A program made the translations under genes and the position numbers. Below, in pieces: positions 1 through 11,210 of a stretch of 51,659 nt of DNA; positions within the stretch are counted from its first letter, which is position 1; each line of letters begins with the position of its first letter. The notes below the pieces were generated by a model, which was not told the DNA's origin, made no database searches, and saw only the letters and a list, made by a program, of their open reading frames with translations. Source of the DNA: Phycisphaerae bacterium. Lineage in GTDB: Bacteria; Planctomycetota; Phycisphaerae; UBA1845; PWPN01. Location: positions 1-51,659 of the forward strand of contig JAAYDF010000237.1 in assembly GCA_012729395.1 (NCBI GenBank), written 5' to 3'.

Positions 1-112
1 CCGGCCTAAGCCGAAATCATACGCGAACGCGAGGCTCAACACCAGCAGTGCGGCCTGCGCGAGCGGTTAAACTCCGCGCGTCATGACCCCTCGCCGCACG
101 GCAGTACCATTC

Positions 113-235
113 GTGTCAGGAACCTTTTCGGCCGGTGGGGCTCGCCTGCGGTGAGCCCCACTGGCTGAAAAGGTTCCTGACACCTTTGTGCGCTCGCCTG
201 CGGTGAGCCCCACCGCCCGAAAAGGTTCCTGACAC
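113..235. repeat. GTGTCAGGA palindromic (REP-like) element with an extra half copy
   Basis: A long inverted repeat lies at 113-183. The left arm starts GTGTCAGGAACCTTTTC and the right arm ends GAAAAGGTTCCTGACAC, with a GGGGCTC/GAGCCCC inner stem. The right half (139-183) is repeated directly at 191-235, giving one full hairpin and one orphan arm. The GTGTCAGGA core is shared with the palindrome at 41299-41388. Nothing in 1-265 looks like a confident gene. The first ~65 bases could hold the very start of a minus-strand gene, but a stop codon and the absence of a ribosome site prevent a call. Confidence 0.75.
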
Positions 236-265
236 CTTTTTGCGAGGCGACGGAATCCGGCTAGA

Positions 266-988
266 ATGGAGGCCATGGTTCAGCAGCCGCAGCGCATTTT
301 GGTGATCGAGACCTCAGGGCGGGCCGGGAGCACCGCACTCGGGACGGAAGCGGGGCTGGTTGCCGCCGTTCGTCTGCCGGGGAAGGTGCGCCACGCTGGC
401 GAGCTGCTGCCGATGGTCGCTGATCTGTTACACAAGCAGAGTTGGTCGCCGGGCAGCCTGACCGATGTATGGGTTTCGATTGGGCCGGGGAGCTTTACCG
501 GGCTGCGGATCGCGGTGACGGTTGCCCGTACGCTGGCTTGGTCGGTAGGGGCCCGGCTGGTGGCGGTGCCGACCGTCGACGGGTTGGCTCTGAATGCTCT
601 CGCGGCGGAGCCAGTCCCTGCTCACGTCGCGGTCGTCCTGGACGCCAAGCGTGGGCAGGTGTACACCGCCGCGTTCGAGCTGATCGACGGCACCTGCCGG
701 AAGATTGTCGATGCTCACTTGGCCGACCCGTTGGCGTTCTTGAAGGTCTGCCCGCGACCGCTGGCGGTGCTGGGCGAGGGTGTCCCATACCATCGAGCGG
801 CCATCGAGGCGGCCGAGGTCCGCATCTTGCCCGAGGAAGTCTGGTGGCCCCGGGCCGAGCACGTTTTCCAGGTCGGCCAAACCCTGGCCCGGCAAGGGTG
901 CTACACGCCCGGCGATGATCTCATGCCCCTCTACATCCGCCGGCCCGAGGCCGAGGAGAAGTGGGAGAAGTTGCACGGCGTCAGTTGA
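266..988 (+). CDS. tsaB: TsaB, tRNA threonylcarbamoyladenosine biosynthesis scaffold protein
   Basis: TsaB is the inactive ASKHA-fold partner of TsaD. With TsaE it transfers the threonylcarbamoyl group to A37 of ANN-decoding tRNAs in the cytoplasm. The protein is 240 residues, normal for the family. It opens with an ILVIETSG strand and carries the diagnostic GPGSFTGLRIAV motif near residue 73. The C-terminal half is variable, as is usual. Two starts are possible: ATG 266 and ATG 275. A TAGAAT box at 262-267 with TTGCGA 16 bp upstream would start transcription near 274, so a near-leaderless start at 275 is possible. The gene stands alone, converging on the downstream minus-strand gene, with the palindrome 113-235 directly upstream. 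Family assignment is firm; the start is not. Confidence 0.9.
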   Translation: MEAMVQQPQRILVIETSGRAGSTALGTEAGLVAAVRLPGKVRHAGELLPMVADLLHKQSWSPGSLTDVWVSIGPGSFTGLRIAVTVARTLAWSVGARLVAVPTVDGLALNALAAEPVPAHVAVVLDAKRGQVYTAAFELIDGTCRKIVDAHLADPLAFLKVCPRPLAVLGEGVPYHRAAIEAAEVRILPEEVWWPRAEHVFQVGQTLARQGCYTPGDDLMPLYIRRPEAEEKWEKLHGVS

Positions 989-1084
989 AGCTCGCCGCCA
1001 AGGGTCTCGGTGTCGAGCACCGATCGGTCCGTTGAATGGCCGGCCGCAACGGTGCATGCCGGCGCCGCAAGCCCGGTCAAGTCG

Positions 1085-2056
1085 TCAGGCCTTCTCGGCC
1101 TTCCAGCCATACTCGTGGTAGCGGTGTTCGAACGCACCGTCGGCTTTGACGTCGATGATGCCGAAGCCTTCGGGATTGCCCAGATGGGCGCCCTTCCACC
1201 ATGCCCCGCTGACCGCTCCTTCGCCGATGTAGGTGGTGCCGTCGAGTTCGAGCCGCTCGTTCTGGTGCAGGTGCCCGGTGAGCACCAGGTTGACCCGGTG
1301 CTTCTTGAGCAGTTCGAGAATGGGGCCGGGGTTGCGGCACACGCGTCGCCGCTGGATTTCCAGGGTGTTCTTGTCCCGTGCTTCGAGTCCGCGGAAGACC
1401 GCGACGCTGAGGATCGGGATGTGAGCACAGATCGCCTTGGGCCGATCACCCGCGGCGGCCAGGTCGCGGTCAAGCCATTCCATGTCCTCGTCGGAGATGC
1501 CGCCGTGGTAGCCTTCGCCCTCGTTGGGCAGGATGTCGTCCACCATACAGAAATGCCAGCCCTGATGATCGAAGCTGTAGGTGGTGTTTTCCAGTCCGAG
1601 GCGATCGCGGGACATCTTCTTGCCATAGTCGGCATGGTCGCTGGGGATGCGGCCCTTGGACTGCCAGCCGAAGACCTCGTGGTTGCCGATGCAGTTACGG
1701 ATGGGAATGTCCGAATCGCGGCAAATGCGGTTGTAGAGGTCGAAGAGCTTGTTGGCCCGCTCTTCGCTGGCGGCCAGGGCGTCCATGACCAGGTCGCCGG
1801 TGGTGATGATGATATCCGGTCGCGGCTTGAGCGCGTGAATCGAGGCCAGGCATGCTCGCAGGCCCTCTTCGGCTCGCCGTTCAGGCTGCACATGGATATC
1901 CGTCAGGTGCACGAATCGGAAGGCCTTGGCCGACTGGATCGCCTCGGCGGCAATCGCACGCCGGCCCAGCGCGAGCCCGAGGGCCGCCGACCCTGCCATG
2001 TGCAACAAACCTCGACGGGAAATGGCTGACGGTGAGCGTGGGGATGGACTGTCCAT
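1085..2056 (-). CDS. Tat-exported calcineurin-like metallophosphoesterase
   Basis: This is a predicted periplasmic metallophosphoesterase of about 323 residues; the substrate is unknown. The N-terminus has a twin-arginine signal (SRRGLLHMAG, then an alanine-rich stretch ending RRAIAAEA). The two-metal site motifs appear in order: TDIHVQP, GDLVMD, GNHEVFG and GHLHQNE. The family hydrolyses phosphomono- or diesters using these Asp, His and Asn ligands. The ATG at 2056 is chosen because TGAGGAGGT lies 5-6 bases upstream (2061-2069) and the Tat signal begins there. The frame stays open for 85 more codons upstream, but that stretch is arginine-rich and looks non-coding. The gene converges with tsaB across a 96-base gap. 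It resembles planctomycete 'metallophosphoesterase' proteins, but nothing nearby suggests a pathway. Confidence 0.88.
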   Translation of the reverse strand: MDSPSPRSPSAISRRGLLHMAGSAALGLALGRRAIAAEAIQSAKAFRFVHLTDIHVQPERRAEEGLRACLASIHALKPRPDIIITTGDLVMDALAASEERANKLFDLYNRICRDSDIPIRNCIGNHEVFGWQSKGRIPSDHADYGKKMSRDRLGLENTTYSFDHQGWHFCMVDDILPNEGEGYHGGISDEDMEWLDRDLAAAGDRPKAICAHIPILSVAVFRGLEARDKNTLEIQRRRVCRNPGPILELLKKHRVNLVLTGHLHQNERLELDGTTYIGEGAVSGAWWKGAHLGNPEGFGIIDVKADGAFEHRYHEYGWKAEKA

Positions 2057-2560
2057 GTGTGACCTCCTCAACAAAAGCCAGGGATCTTGCAGTATCTCGT
2101 TGCGTCGGCCCCCCGCCACGGCGGGCAGGCTGCGACGGCCTGCCTGCCCAACACCGCGTCGTGGCCATTCCCGCGACGGCCGATGGCAACCGAAGCGCTG
2201 CACTCCGCACGCACAGCACGCGATCCGTCGCTGGCTCAGCGGGTTCGGCGCCCTGCGCGTTTTCATCAGGGTACCCAGTCTTTCCCGCCCTGTCGATTCG
2301 GCACGAGCCATTGAGACCGATCAGCGGCCGCGTCAGAGCCGCGCGCGTCAGGAAGCGGACCTCGTGTGCATGGCGTCCCCATGCGGAATCCACTTGCTCA
2401 TGGCCGCGGCGCTGCGCGGGTGCGGCCTGGAGACGCTGAACCGTGGCGTGGTGCCTGTCCGACAAAGCAGGGGGATGACACGGCCATCTCGGCTGGTGAT
2501 GGTCACTGGAGAAGACCGAGGTTCATCAAGTGACACACTGCTGCATGGTGGCAGTCTTCG
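2057..2560. other. Gap between acnA and the phosphoesterase gene
   Basis: No convincing gene is visible here; the open frames are shadows of GC-rich sequence. The phosphoesterase ribosome-binding site lies at 2061-2069. A strong GC hairpin (GGGCAGGC at 2123-2130 pairing with GCCTGCCC at 2142-2149) has no T-run on either side, so it is not an obvious intrinsic terminator. The gap must hold the end of the acnA transcript and the promoter of the phosphoesterase gene, but neither can be placed. Confidence 0.6.
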
Positions 2561-5284
<2,724 letters not shown>

Positions 5285-5787
5285 GGTTCTCTCCGTTACA
5301 GCGGCCGGGCAACGCCCGCACGATCCGCTCGGCTCCGAGGCATTGTAGGGTTCCCGGGTCCGCGCGTCAGCCCCGCGACCAAGCAGAGCCGCGACCGTAA
5401 GGGAGCGGTTCCTGGACGGGAACGCCAACCCGCGCTGGGGCTCGGATTCTACAGAAAACAACCACGCAGATGTTGAACACGGAGAAAACAGAGGGCAGAC
5501 CGAATCCTCTCTGTTTCCCCAGTTTCCTCCTGTTCAATGATGACTCCTGTGGGCTCGGCTCGTGAACGGTTACCGCGAGCATTCAGGTCGGGAAACGGGT
5601 CTTGACCGGCGGCGCGGAGTGCCGAATATCGGTACTGCGGAGAGGTGAAGATTGGTGAGATAGGAGGCATGACACTGCCGCGATAAGCCTGGGCAACCGG
5701 GGCGCAGGCAACCCTGCCGCGATCAGCAGGCCGTCGCGGTCGCCCGCGTCTTCTTATCATCGTCGCGTGGATGAGTACCAGGCAAGC
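5285..5787. repeat. Repeat-bearing gap upstream of acnA
   Basis: No gene is supported. The sequence around 5388-5413 carries AGAGCCGCGACCGTAAGGG, a member of the family also at 39531-39593 and 48599-48624. A separate imperfect palindrome spans 5473-5537 (TTGAACACGGAGAAAACAG against CTGTTTCCCC...TGTTCAA). It resembles the A/G-rich hairpins at 7373-7506. The acnA promoter should be in this interval, but I see no clear -35/-10 pair. Confidence 0.55.
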
Positions 5788-7308
5788 TCAGAAGTTGTCG
5801 ATGAGCCACTGGCCGTCGTCGGTGCGGGCGAGCGTGGCGTCCAACTCGAACGTGTCGCCCGCGTGGAAGGCTCGTCCCCCGATCTCGCAATCCCGTTTGA
5901 ACGTGGACTTCCAGACCATCTTCATGCGCCCGTCCGGCGCCGTTTCCGAGACGACAATCTCGGGGGCTACGTCCGGGTCCAGCGATTCGAGCATGTACTT
6001 GAACGCCACGGCGCTTCGCCGGGTGCTGTTCTCGGCGTTGGCGAGTTCCTCGATTTCCCGGTAGTCGGCGCCGCCGGGCAGGAAGCAGGCAATGACGGTG
6101 TCCCACTTGGCCCGGCCTAGGGCGGAGGAGAAGCTGGTGACTGTGGCGGTGGGCGTGCTGAAGTCGAGTTCATTGGCGGGAGCAGGTTCCTCGAGCGGCG
6201 GGGGGTCTTCGATCGGTGGCGGCTCGGGTGCCGCGGAGACAGGTTCGATGGCCGGCGCCGGCTCGGGCTCGATCGGTGGTTCCGGGGCGGGAAGACGGGC
6301 AGCGATCGTCCTGGCCGGGGCTGCCGGTGCCGGTGCCGGGGCCGGTGCGGGGGTGACAGTCGGCACGGGTGCCGGCTTCTGATCTGAGCCGAGCAGGTAA
6401 TACGCCCCGCCAGCAGCGACGATTATCCCCGCGATCGCGGCTGTCAGTTTCGTTCCCATGGTCATCACCGTTCCTCCCGTGGCCAGGGTCCAGGTGGCCT
6501 GAGTTGCTGAACCGGCGAACCCGCCTCCGCCGGCGGTGCCGATAGTCCCGGTCGATGCGCTGGCGAGGCCGGCGGAAGCGATTCCCGACGCCGCAGCGGC
6601 CACAGCGGCCTTCGTCGCGGCCGACATCGCCCCGAGGCTGGCAACCAAAGCAAGGGTCCGCGCCAGGGCCGGTCGCCCCGGACGCAGCTCGTGCGTCGAG
6701 GCATACAGCGCCGACTCCAGCGGACCTTGCAGTGCCTTCATCGCCCGCTTGAGATGCCGGTTTACCGTCGAGGGCGTCAGGCCCAGCCGCCCCGCGATCT
6801 CGGCCTGGCTCAACTGCTCTGCGTAGTGCAGGAGGACCAGCTCACGCTGCTCGGCCGGCAGGCCATCGATCGCGCCGTGGATTACCTTCGCCTGCTCGTC
6901 GCGCTCGAGCCGTTCCGACGGCGGTGCGTCGTGAGCGGCCCCCTCTCCGAGCTGTTCGATCGGGACCATGGCTTTCAAGGAGGACGCCCGCTGATGGTCC
7001 TTCAGCCAATCGCAGGCCAGGTTCCGGGCAATCTGGCTTACCCAAGCCGAGAATCGTTCAGGCGGATCCACGTGGGCCAGGTTCAGATAGGCCCGTAGAA
7101 ACACCTCCTGGGCCAGGTCCTCGGCCGCATGGCGATCGCGCAGCCGCGCGTAGCCGAGCATGTACACCAGCCCGAAGTGGCGCTCGACGAGACCGCCGAA
7201 TGCGCGAACGTCGCCTTGGACAGTCGCCCGCACGGCATGGGCATCCATGTGCTTGCTGTCGGTCATGACCGCATCGTATCCGTGAAGCCGGTCGCCCGGC
7301 CATGTCAT
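5788..7308 (-). CDS. ECF-type RNA polymerase sigma factor with transmembrane and NTF2-like C-terminal domain
   Basis: The N-terminal ~180 residues form an extracytoplasmic-function sigma factor. Region 2 includes DLAQEVFLRAYLNL, and region 4 is a helix-turn-helix with QAEIAGRLGLTPSTVNRHL. After a glycine/alanine-rich linker there is one membrane segment (LTAAIAGIIVAAGGAYYLLG, about residues 288-307). A Pro/Ala/Glu-rich spacer follows to about 385, then a ~120-residue domain ending WLIDNF that resembles NTF2/SnoaL-like folds. The design suggests a sigma factor tethered to the membrane with a sensor on the far side, so no separate anti-sigma factor gene is needed (inference). ATG 7308 is preferred because AGAGGA lies 6 bases upstream; ATG 7266 has no ribosome site. 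No anti-sigma gene is adjacent. Confidence 0.85.
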   Translation of the reverse strand: MTWPGDRLHGYDAVMTDSKHMDAHAVRATVQGDVRAFGGLVERHFGLVYMLGYARLRDRHAAEDLAQEVFLRAYLNLAHVDPPERFSAWVSQIARNLACDWLKDHQRASSLKAMVPIEQLGEGAAHDAPPSERLERDEQAKVIHGAIDGLPAEQRELVLLHYAEQLSQAEIAGRLGLTPSTVNRHLKRAMKALQGPLESALYASTHELRPGRPALARTLALVASLGAMSAATKAAVAAAASGIASAGLASASTGTIGTAGGGGFAGSATQATWTLATGGTVMTMGTKLTAAIAGIIVAAGGAYYLLGSDQKPAPVPTVTPAPAPAPAPAAPARTIAARLPAPEPPIEPEPAPAIEPVSAAPEPPPIEDPPPLEEPAPANELDFSTPTATVTSFSSALGRAKWDTVIACFLPGGADYREIEELANAENSTRRSAVAFKYMLESLDPDVAPEIVVSETAPDGRMKMVWKSTFKRDCEIGGRAFHAGDTFELDATLARTDDGQWLIDNF

Positions 7309-8253
7309 CGTGTCCTCTACTCATCATACTGGTTTGGCACGATGCCCTTGCACTCTATCTGAGAAAAGAAAGAAAAAGATGGCGCCAACCGCGAAAGTCA
7401 TCTCGCCCGTGTTCGTGAACGGTCGCCATCTCTTTTTGCACGAGGAACACGAAGAGAGAAGGTGTAGCAGCTTCGGCTTCTTTCTCTTTCTTCATGCTCC
7501 TCGTGCCTTTCGGGGTTTGTCTATCGGCAAACAAGCTCCGATGGCCCGTCCACGGGCCACATGGGCGCAGGGTATCCCCTGGTCCCGGCCCGGGCGCGGC
7601 AGAGATGGGTGAATGGGCTGGCTTCGTTCGTGGCGGCTGAAGCGGGCGTCGGGGGCTACAGGGCAGAAGGCACAAAGGTGCAGAGGCAGAAGGCACAAAG
7701 GCAGAAGGCACATAGGCACAAAGGCAGAAGGGGCAGAAGGCATAGAGGCGGAAGGGGCATGGGGACGTGGAATCTACACGCCGGTCGCCGCGAGGGGCGA
7801 CCGCTACGGCGGGGGATTCGGGTCCTGCGGCGCATTTTTTGCGGATGAGATCGAAAAAAAACTTCCGGCCGGCGAGATTTTTCGGTGGGCTCATCGACAG
7901 CCAGCCGGAGACTCCGGTGAGGAAGAGGGTTACGCGCGCCGAGGGACTGTTGCGCAGTTTATCGGACATTGGCGGCGTGCCGGCAGGCTCTGGTGGGCGA
8001 TTACCCTGGGGATTGTCCGCGGCAGTATTGTCATGCGCGAAGGTGGGGGGCATACGCACCCACCCCGGGCGGGCGAGACCCAGCGGCCGATCGAGGAGAG
8101 CTTTCCGCGTTCCGAAGTGCGGTTCTTGCGCGTCCGGGTGTTTCCGACTCATCCTGAACGCATGGATTTGCCGACACAAGGGGACCAACGGGCGGATTAT
8201 CGGCCGATGGTGCGTGGGTCAGGATGACCCCAGAACGGCGTGGGGAGCTCAGG
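7309..8253. repeat. Divergent intergenic region with hairpins and a GGCAGAAGGCACAAAGG array
   Basis: This 945-base gap separates the divergent sigma-factor and TPR genes. It contains two A/G-rich inverted repeats: AAAAAGATGGCG at 7373-7384 against CGCCATCTCTTTTT, and GCACGAGGA at 7438 against TCCTCGTGC ending 7506. It also contains a degenerate direct-repeat array built on GGCAGAAGGCACAAAGG at 7661-7764. The long open frames on both strands are products of the repeats and have no ribosome sites or recognisable domains. Promoters for both flanking genes should be here, but I could not place them. Confidence 0.6.
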
Positions 8254-10704
8254 ATGAGCGGCGTACCAGGACAACAGCCAGTGGGCCGACAATTGGCCGG
8301 GCGGTGGCAAATCCCGCTGCTGGCGGTGGCGACTGTCCTGCTCGCGGCCGGCTTGTGGCGTCTGCGGCCCGTTCCTCAACCGCCGACCTTCGACGATCTC
8401 TTTGCCCGCGCGGTGGCCCTCCACGAGTCCTCACTTTATCCCGAAGCGAGCGCTTACATTGGGGAACTACTGGCGAAGCCGGACCTCGATGACGCTCAGC
8501 GCCGTCGGTTGCACTCGCTGATGGCCCGCGTGATCTACGCTCACGAGCTGGGCAACGCGGTTCACGGCGTGGTGAACGCCCAACGCATCATCGAGCACTG
8601 CGACGCCGCTCTGGCGGAAGGCGAGCAGGACGATGTCCCGACCCTGCTGATGCGGGCCCGTGCCTGGGAGTGGCAGCAGTTGGGTGGGCGGGCGGTGGCG
8701 GCGTATCAGCAGGCTGTGGCGGCGGGCGCCGAGCACCCCTGGCGGATCCGCAAACGGATCATCGAGATTCAACGGGAGACAGATCAGGCAACGCCGGAGT
8801 GGCTTGTGGGTGAGTTCGAGGCGTTCGTGGTTGGCGAGGGTGTCGAAGAGGAGCTGCGTTACTGGGCCGCGGAGCAGAAGGTAGATCTGTTAGCCGCGGA
8901 AGGTCGGCACGCCGACGCGGAGCAGTTCCTCGCCCAGCACGCGGAGCGGTTCAAGGGGAGCACGGTCCAGGGCCAGTACGACTACCTTCAGGCACTGGCC
9001 CTTTTCCATTTGCGGCAGTTCGACGAGGCGGAGCGGTTGCTGCGTGTGGCGCGGGACGCTCTCGTACCGGGCCAGCCGTTGTACGCCAAGACCGGGTGGT
9101 TGCTCGGGCGGATCATGCAGGCGTATGAGTCGCCTCAGCCGGCGGTGTCGTTTTTCGACGACGTAGTGAGCCGGACTACGCCCAGCCCATACCGCACGCT
9201 CTCGATTCTGGGGCGTGCCGAGGCGCTCGCGTCCCTCGAGCGGTTTGACGAATCGCTGGCGGCGTTCCACGAGGTGCTGCGGCTGGTGTCCGAAGACCCG
9301 TATGCGGGTCAGGTTGACCTGCAGGTGGTTCGGCAATCGACGACGAGCTTGTACGAAGCGTTACGGCAGGCGGGCCGGTTGCCCGAAGCGATGGCCTACC
9401 TGCGAATCGCGGCCCGGTTGGCCCCGCCTGGGGATGACCGGTTGCAGGCTATCTACACGGAGCGACTGGCGGCTCTGGCGGAGGCACTGGGGCAAAGGTC
9501 GCTCGCCCTGGCGGAAGGGCGAGATGAGGGCGGTGCTCCGGCGGACCGGGACGCGGTTCGCCAGGAGGCTCGTGACCATCTCATCGAGGCTGCGGAGCAT
9601 TATCTGCAACTGGCCAAGCTGACCACGTTGGATGTGGCAGCCTCGACCACGGCGGCATGGAAGGCGGCGGACGCGTTTGATCTGGCGGGCGAGCGGAGCC
9701 GGCGGGCGTCGGTGCTCGAAGCGTTCATCCGCGAGCGGCCGGACCACATGCGGGTTTCCGAGGCGATGCTGCGGCTCGGCCTGACCTACCAGGCGATGGG
9801 CGAGTACGCTCAAGCGATCGCGGCTTACCAGCGCAACTTGATCGAATACCCGCGAACGTACTGGGCGACGCAGTCGCTGGTTCCACTGGCTGAGTGTTTC
9901 ATCGACAGCCGTGAACCGGATAAGGCAGAGCAGACTTTGCTGCGCGTAGTCGATCGCCAACCTGGGGACGATCTGGCGTTGATCGAGCCGGCCGCCCCGG
10001 AATACCGGGACGCGCTTTTTCAACTGGGCGATCTCTACATCCAGTCGGAGCGATACGAGCAGGGCATCGCCCGTTACGAGGAAGCGATCGAGCGGTATCC
10101 GGAGGATCGGCGGGCGGACCGTGCGACCTTCATGCTCGCCGAGGCCTATCGTCGCAGTGCCGCCCAAATCCGCGAGGACCTGAAGGATCCCAAGAAACTG
10201 GCCCACAAGGATGAGTTGAAAGTCGTGCACCTGCGCCGGTTGGCAAGGGCTCAGGAGTTGTATCAGCAAGTGATCGAGCGTTATCGAGGCCGGTCGGAGG
10301 AAAGCTTGGCGGACCTGGATCGGCTGTACCGCAAGCTGAGCCATTTCTACCGGGCGGACACGATCTACGACCGATCGTATGTACTGGACGCGGGTGACTA
10401 CCGGCCGTTTATCGAGGCTCTGCGCGAATACGACGAGGCCGCCTGGCTGTACCAGTCCGATCCGATCGCGATGTCCGCCTACGTGCAGATGATCAACTGC
10501 CATCTGCGGATGGGCAACGTGTACGAGGCCCGCAAGACGCTGCAGCGCATGTCGTGGGCGTTGCGGAATATCCCCGATGAGCAGTTCGAGCAGTATCTAC
10601 CGCAGGAGGGGCGACCGTTTTGGGAGGAGTACCTGTCGTGGCTGGGCCGGATGCCCATGTTCTCTGCCGCTGACGGCGAGCAGGACAGTCGACAAGCGGG
10701 ATAG
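8254..10704 (+). CDS. Membrane-anchored TPR-repeat protein
   Basis: This protein of about 816 residues has a short cytoplasmic N-terminus, one membrane segment (about residues 20-36, IPLLAVATVLLAAGLW) and then a long helical region built of tetratricopeptide-like repeats, for example AIAAYQRNLIEYP, GIARYEEAIERYPED and ALREYDEAAWLYQSDP. The bulk probably sits on the outer side of the membrane as a protein-protein scaffold. No catalytic motif is visible. It begins a co-directional run with the FlgN-like gene 20 bases downstream and the two-component pair, which suggests a link to flagellar assembly, but that is inference. ATG 8254 has GGGGAG 6 bases upstream; ATG 8224 in the same frame is the alternative. 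Confidence 0.8.
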   Translation: MSGVPGQQPVGRQLAGRWQIPLLAVATVLLAAGLWRLRPVPQPPTFDDLFARAVALHESSLYPEASAYIGELLAKPDLDDAQRRRLHSLMARVIYAHELGNAVHGVVNAQRIIEHCDAALAEGEQDDVPTLLMRARAWEWQQLGGRAVAAYQQAVAAGAEHPWRIRKRIIEIQRETDQATPEWLVGEFEAFVVGEGVEEELRYWAAEQKVDLLAAEGRHADAEQFLAQHAERFKGSTVQGQYDYLQALALFHLRQFDEAERLLRVARDALVPGQPLYAKTGWLLGRIMQAYESPQPAVSFFDDVVSRTTPSPYRTLSILGRAEALASLERFDESLAAFHEVLRLVSEDPYAGQVDLQVVRQSTTSLYEALRQAGRLPEAMAYLRIAARLAPPGDDRLQAIYTERLAALAEALGQRSLALAEGRDEGGAPADRDAVRQEARDHLIEAAEHYLQLAKLTTLDVAASTTAAWKAADAFDLAGERSRRASVLEAFIRERPDHMRVSEAMLRLGLTYQAMGEYAQAIAAYQRNLIEYPRTYWATQSLVPLAECFIDSREPDKAEQTLLRVVDRQPGDDLALIEPAAPEYRDALFQLGDLYIQSERYEQGIARYEEAIERYPEDRRADRATFMLAEAYRRSAAQIREDLKDPKKLAHKDELKVVHLRRLARAQELYQQVIERYRGRSEESLADLDRLYRKLSHFYRADTIYDRSYVLDAGDYRPFIEALREYDEAAWLYQSDPIAMSAYVQMINCHLRMGNVYEARKTLQRMSWALRNIPDEQFEQYLPQEGRPFWEEYLSWLGRMPMFSAADGEQDSRQAG

Positions 10705-10724
10705 CCAGAAGTGGGAAGTGCAAA

Positions 10725-11210
10725 GTGACCACAGAGCAACCTACAAGCGGTGAAGGCGTGACCGGTGCCGGGGTGGACGCGATCGTGGCCCTGCTGACGG
10801 GGCAACGGGATATTTACTCTGAGTTGTTGGCCTTGGGGCGTTCGCAACGGGCTCTGATCACCGGGAACGAGCCGGAGCGATTGTTGGCCCTGTTGGCCCA
10901 GCGGCAGCAGTTGATCGACCGGCTGGAAATGCTGGCGGCTCGGTTGAAGCCCTATCAGCAGGACTGGGCAGGCTGGCGGTCGGCGATGTCGGACGAGCGG
11001 GGCGAGCAGGTGGACCGGCTGGTGACGGAGGTGAATGCGCTCCTGGGCCAGATCCTTGCGATGGACACGGAAGATTCGCAGTTGTTGGCGGCTCGCAAGA
11101 GCGCGACCGGTGACGCGATGCAGACGTTGAAGACCGGTCGCCGGGCGGGCGCCGCCTACGCTGTAGCGGCGTATTCGCAGGTCTCGGGGACGGATTGGGC
11201 GGACGCATGA
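10725..11210 (+). CDS. flgN: FlgN-like flagellar export chaperone
   Basis: This is a small all-helical acidic protein of 161 residues with a heptad-like pattern (LLTGQRDIYSELLALG, then LLALLAQRQQLIDRLEMLA). The family keeps hook-associated proteins FlgK and FlgL soluble and delivers them to the export gate. Length and the LL-x-RQ-LI-RL pattern fit FlgN. Sequence conservation in this family is low, so position next to flagellar regulators carries much of the weight. The start is GTG 10725 with GGGAAG about 6 bases upstream. Its stop overlaps the ATG of the kinase gene (ATGA at 11207-11210), implying translational coupling. The last residues are unrelated to known motifs. Confidence 0.6.
   Translation: MTTEQPTSGEGVTGAGVDAIVALLTGQRDIYSELLALGRSQRALITGNEPERLLALLAQRQQLIDRLEMLAARLKPYQQDWAGWRSAMSDERGEQVDRLVTEVNALLGQILAMDTEDSQLLAARKSATGDAMQTLKTGRRAGAAYAVAAYSQVSGTDWADA

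Noticed and set aside
1010-2029. A 339-codon plus-strand frame antisense to the metallophosphoesterase
   Set aside because: It is the reverse-strand shadow of a gene with clear motifs and shows no domain.
7335-7352. TGGCACGATGCCCTTGCA, similar to a sigma-54 promoter
   Set aside because: The GG and GC are 12 rather than 10 bases apart, so the element does not fit.
7355-8188. 277-codon minus-strand frame in the sigma factor-TPR gap
   Set aside because: Its sequence is a translation of the GGCAGAAGGCACAAAGG array (repeated Cys/Pro/Ser), with no ribosome site or domain.
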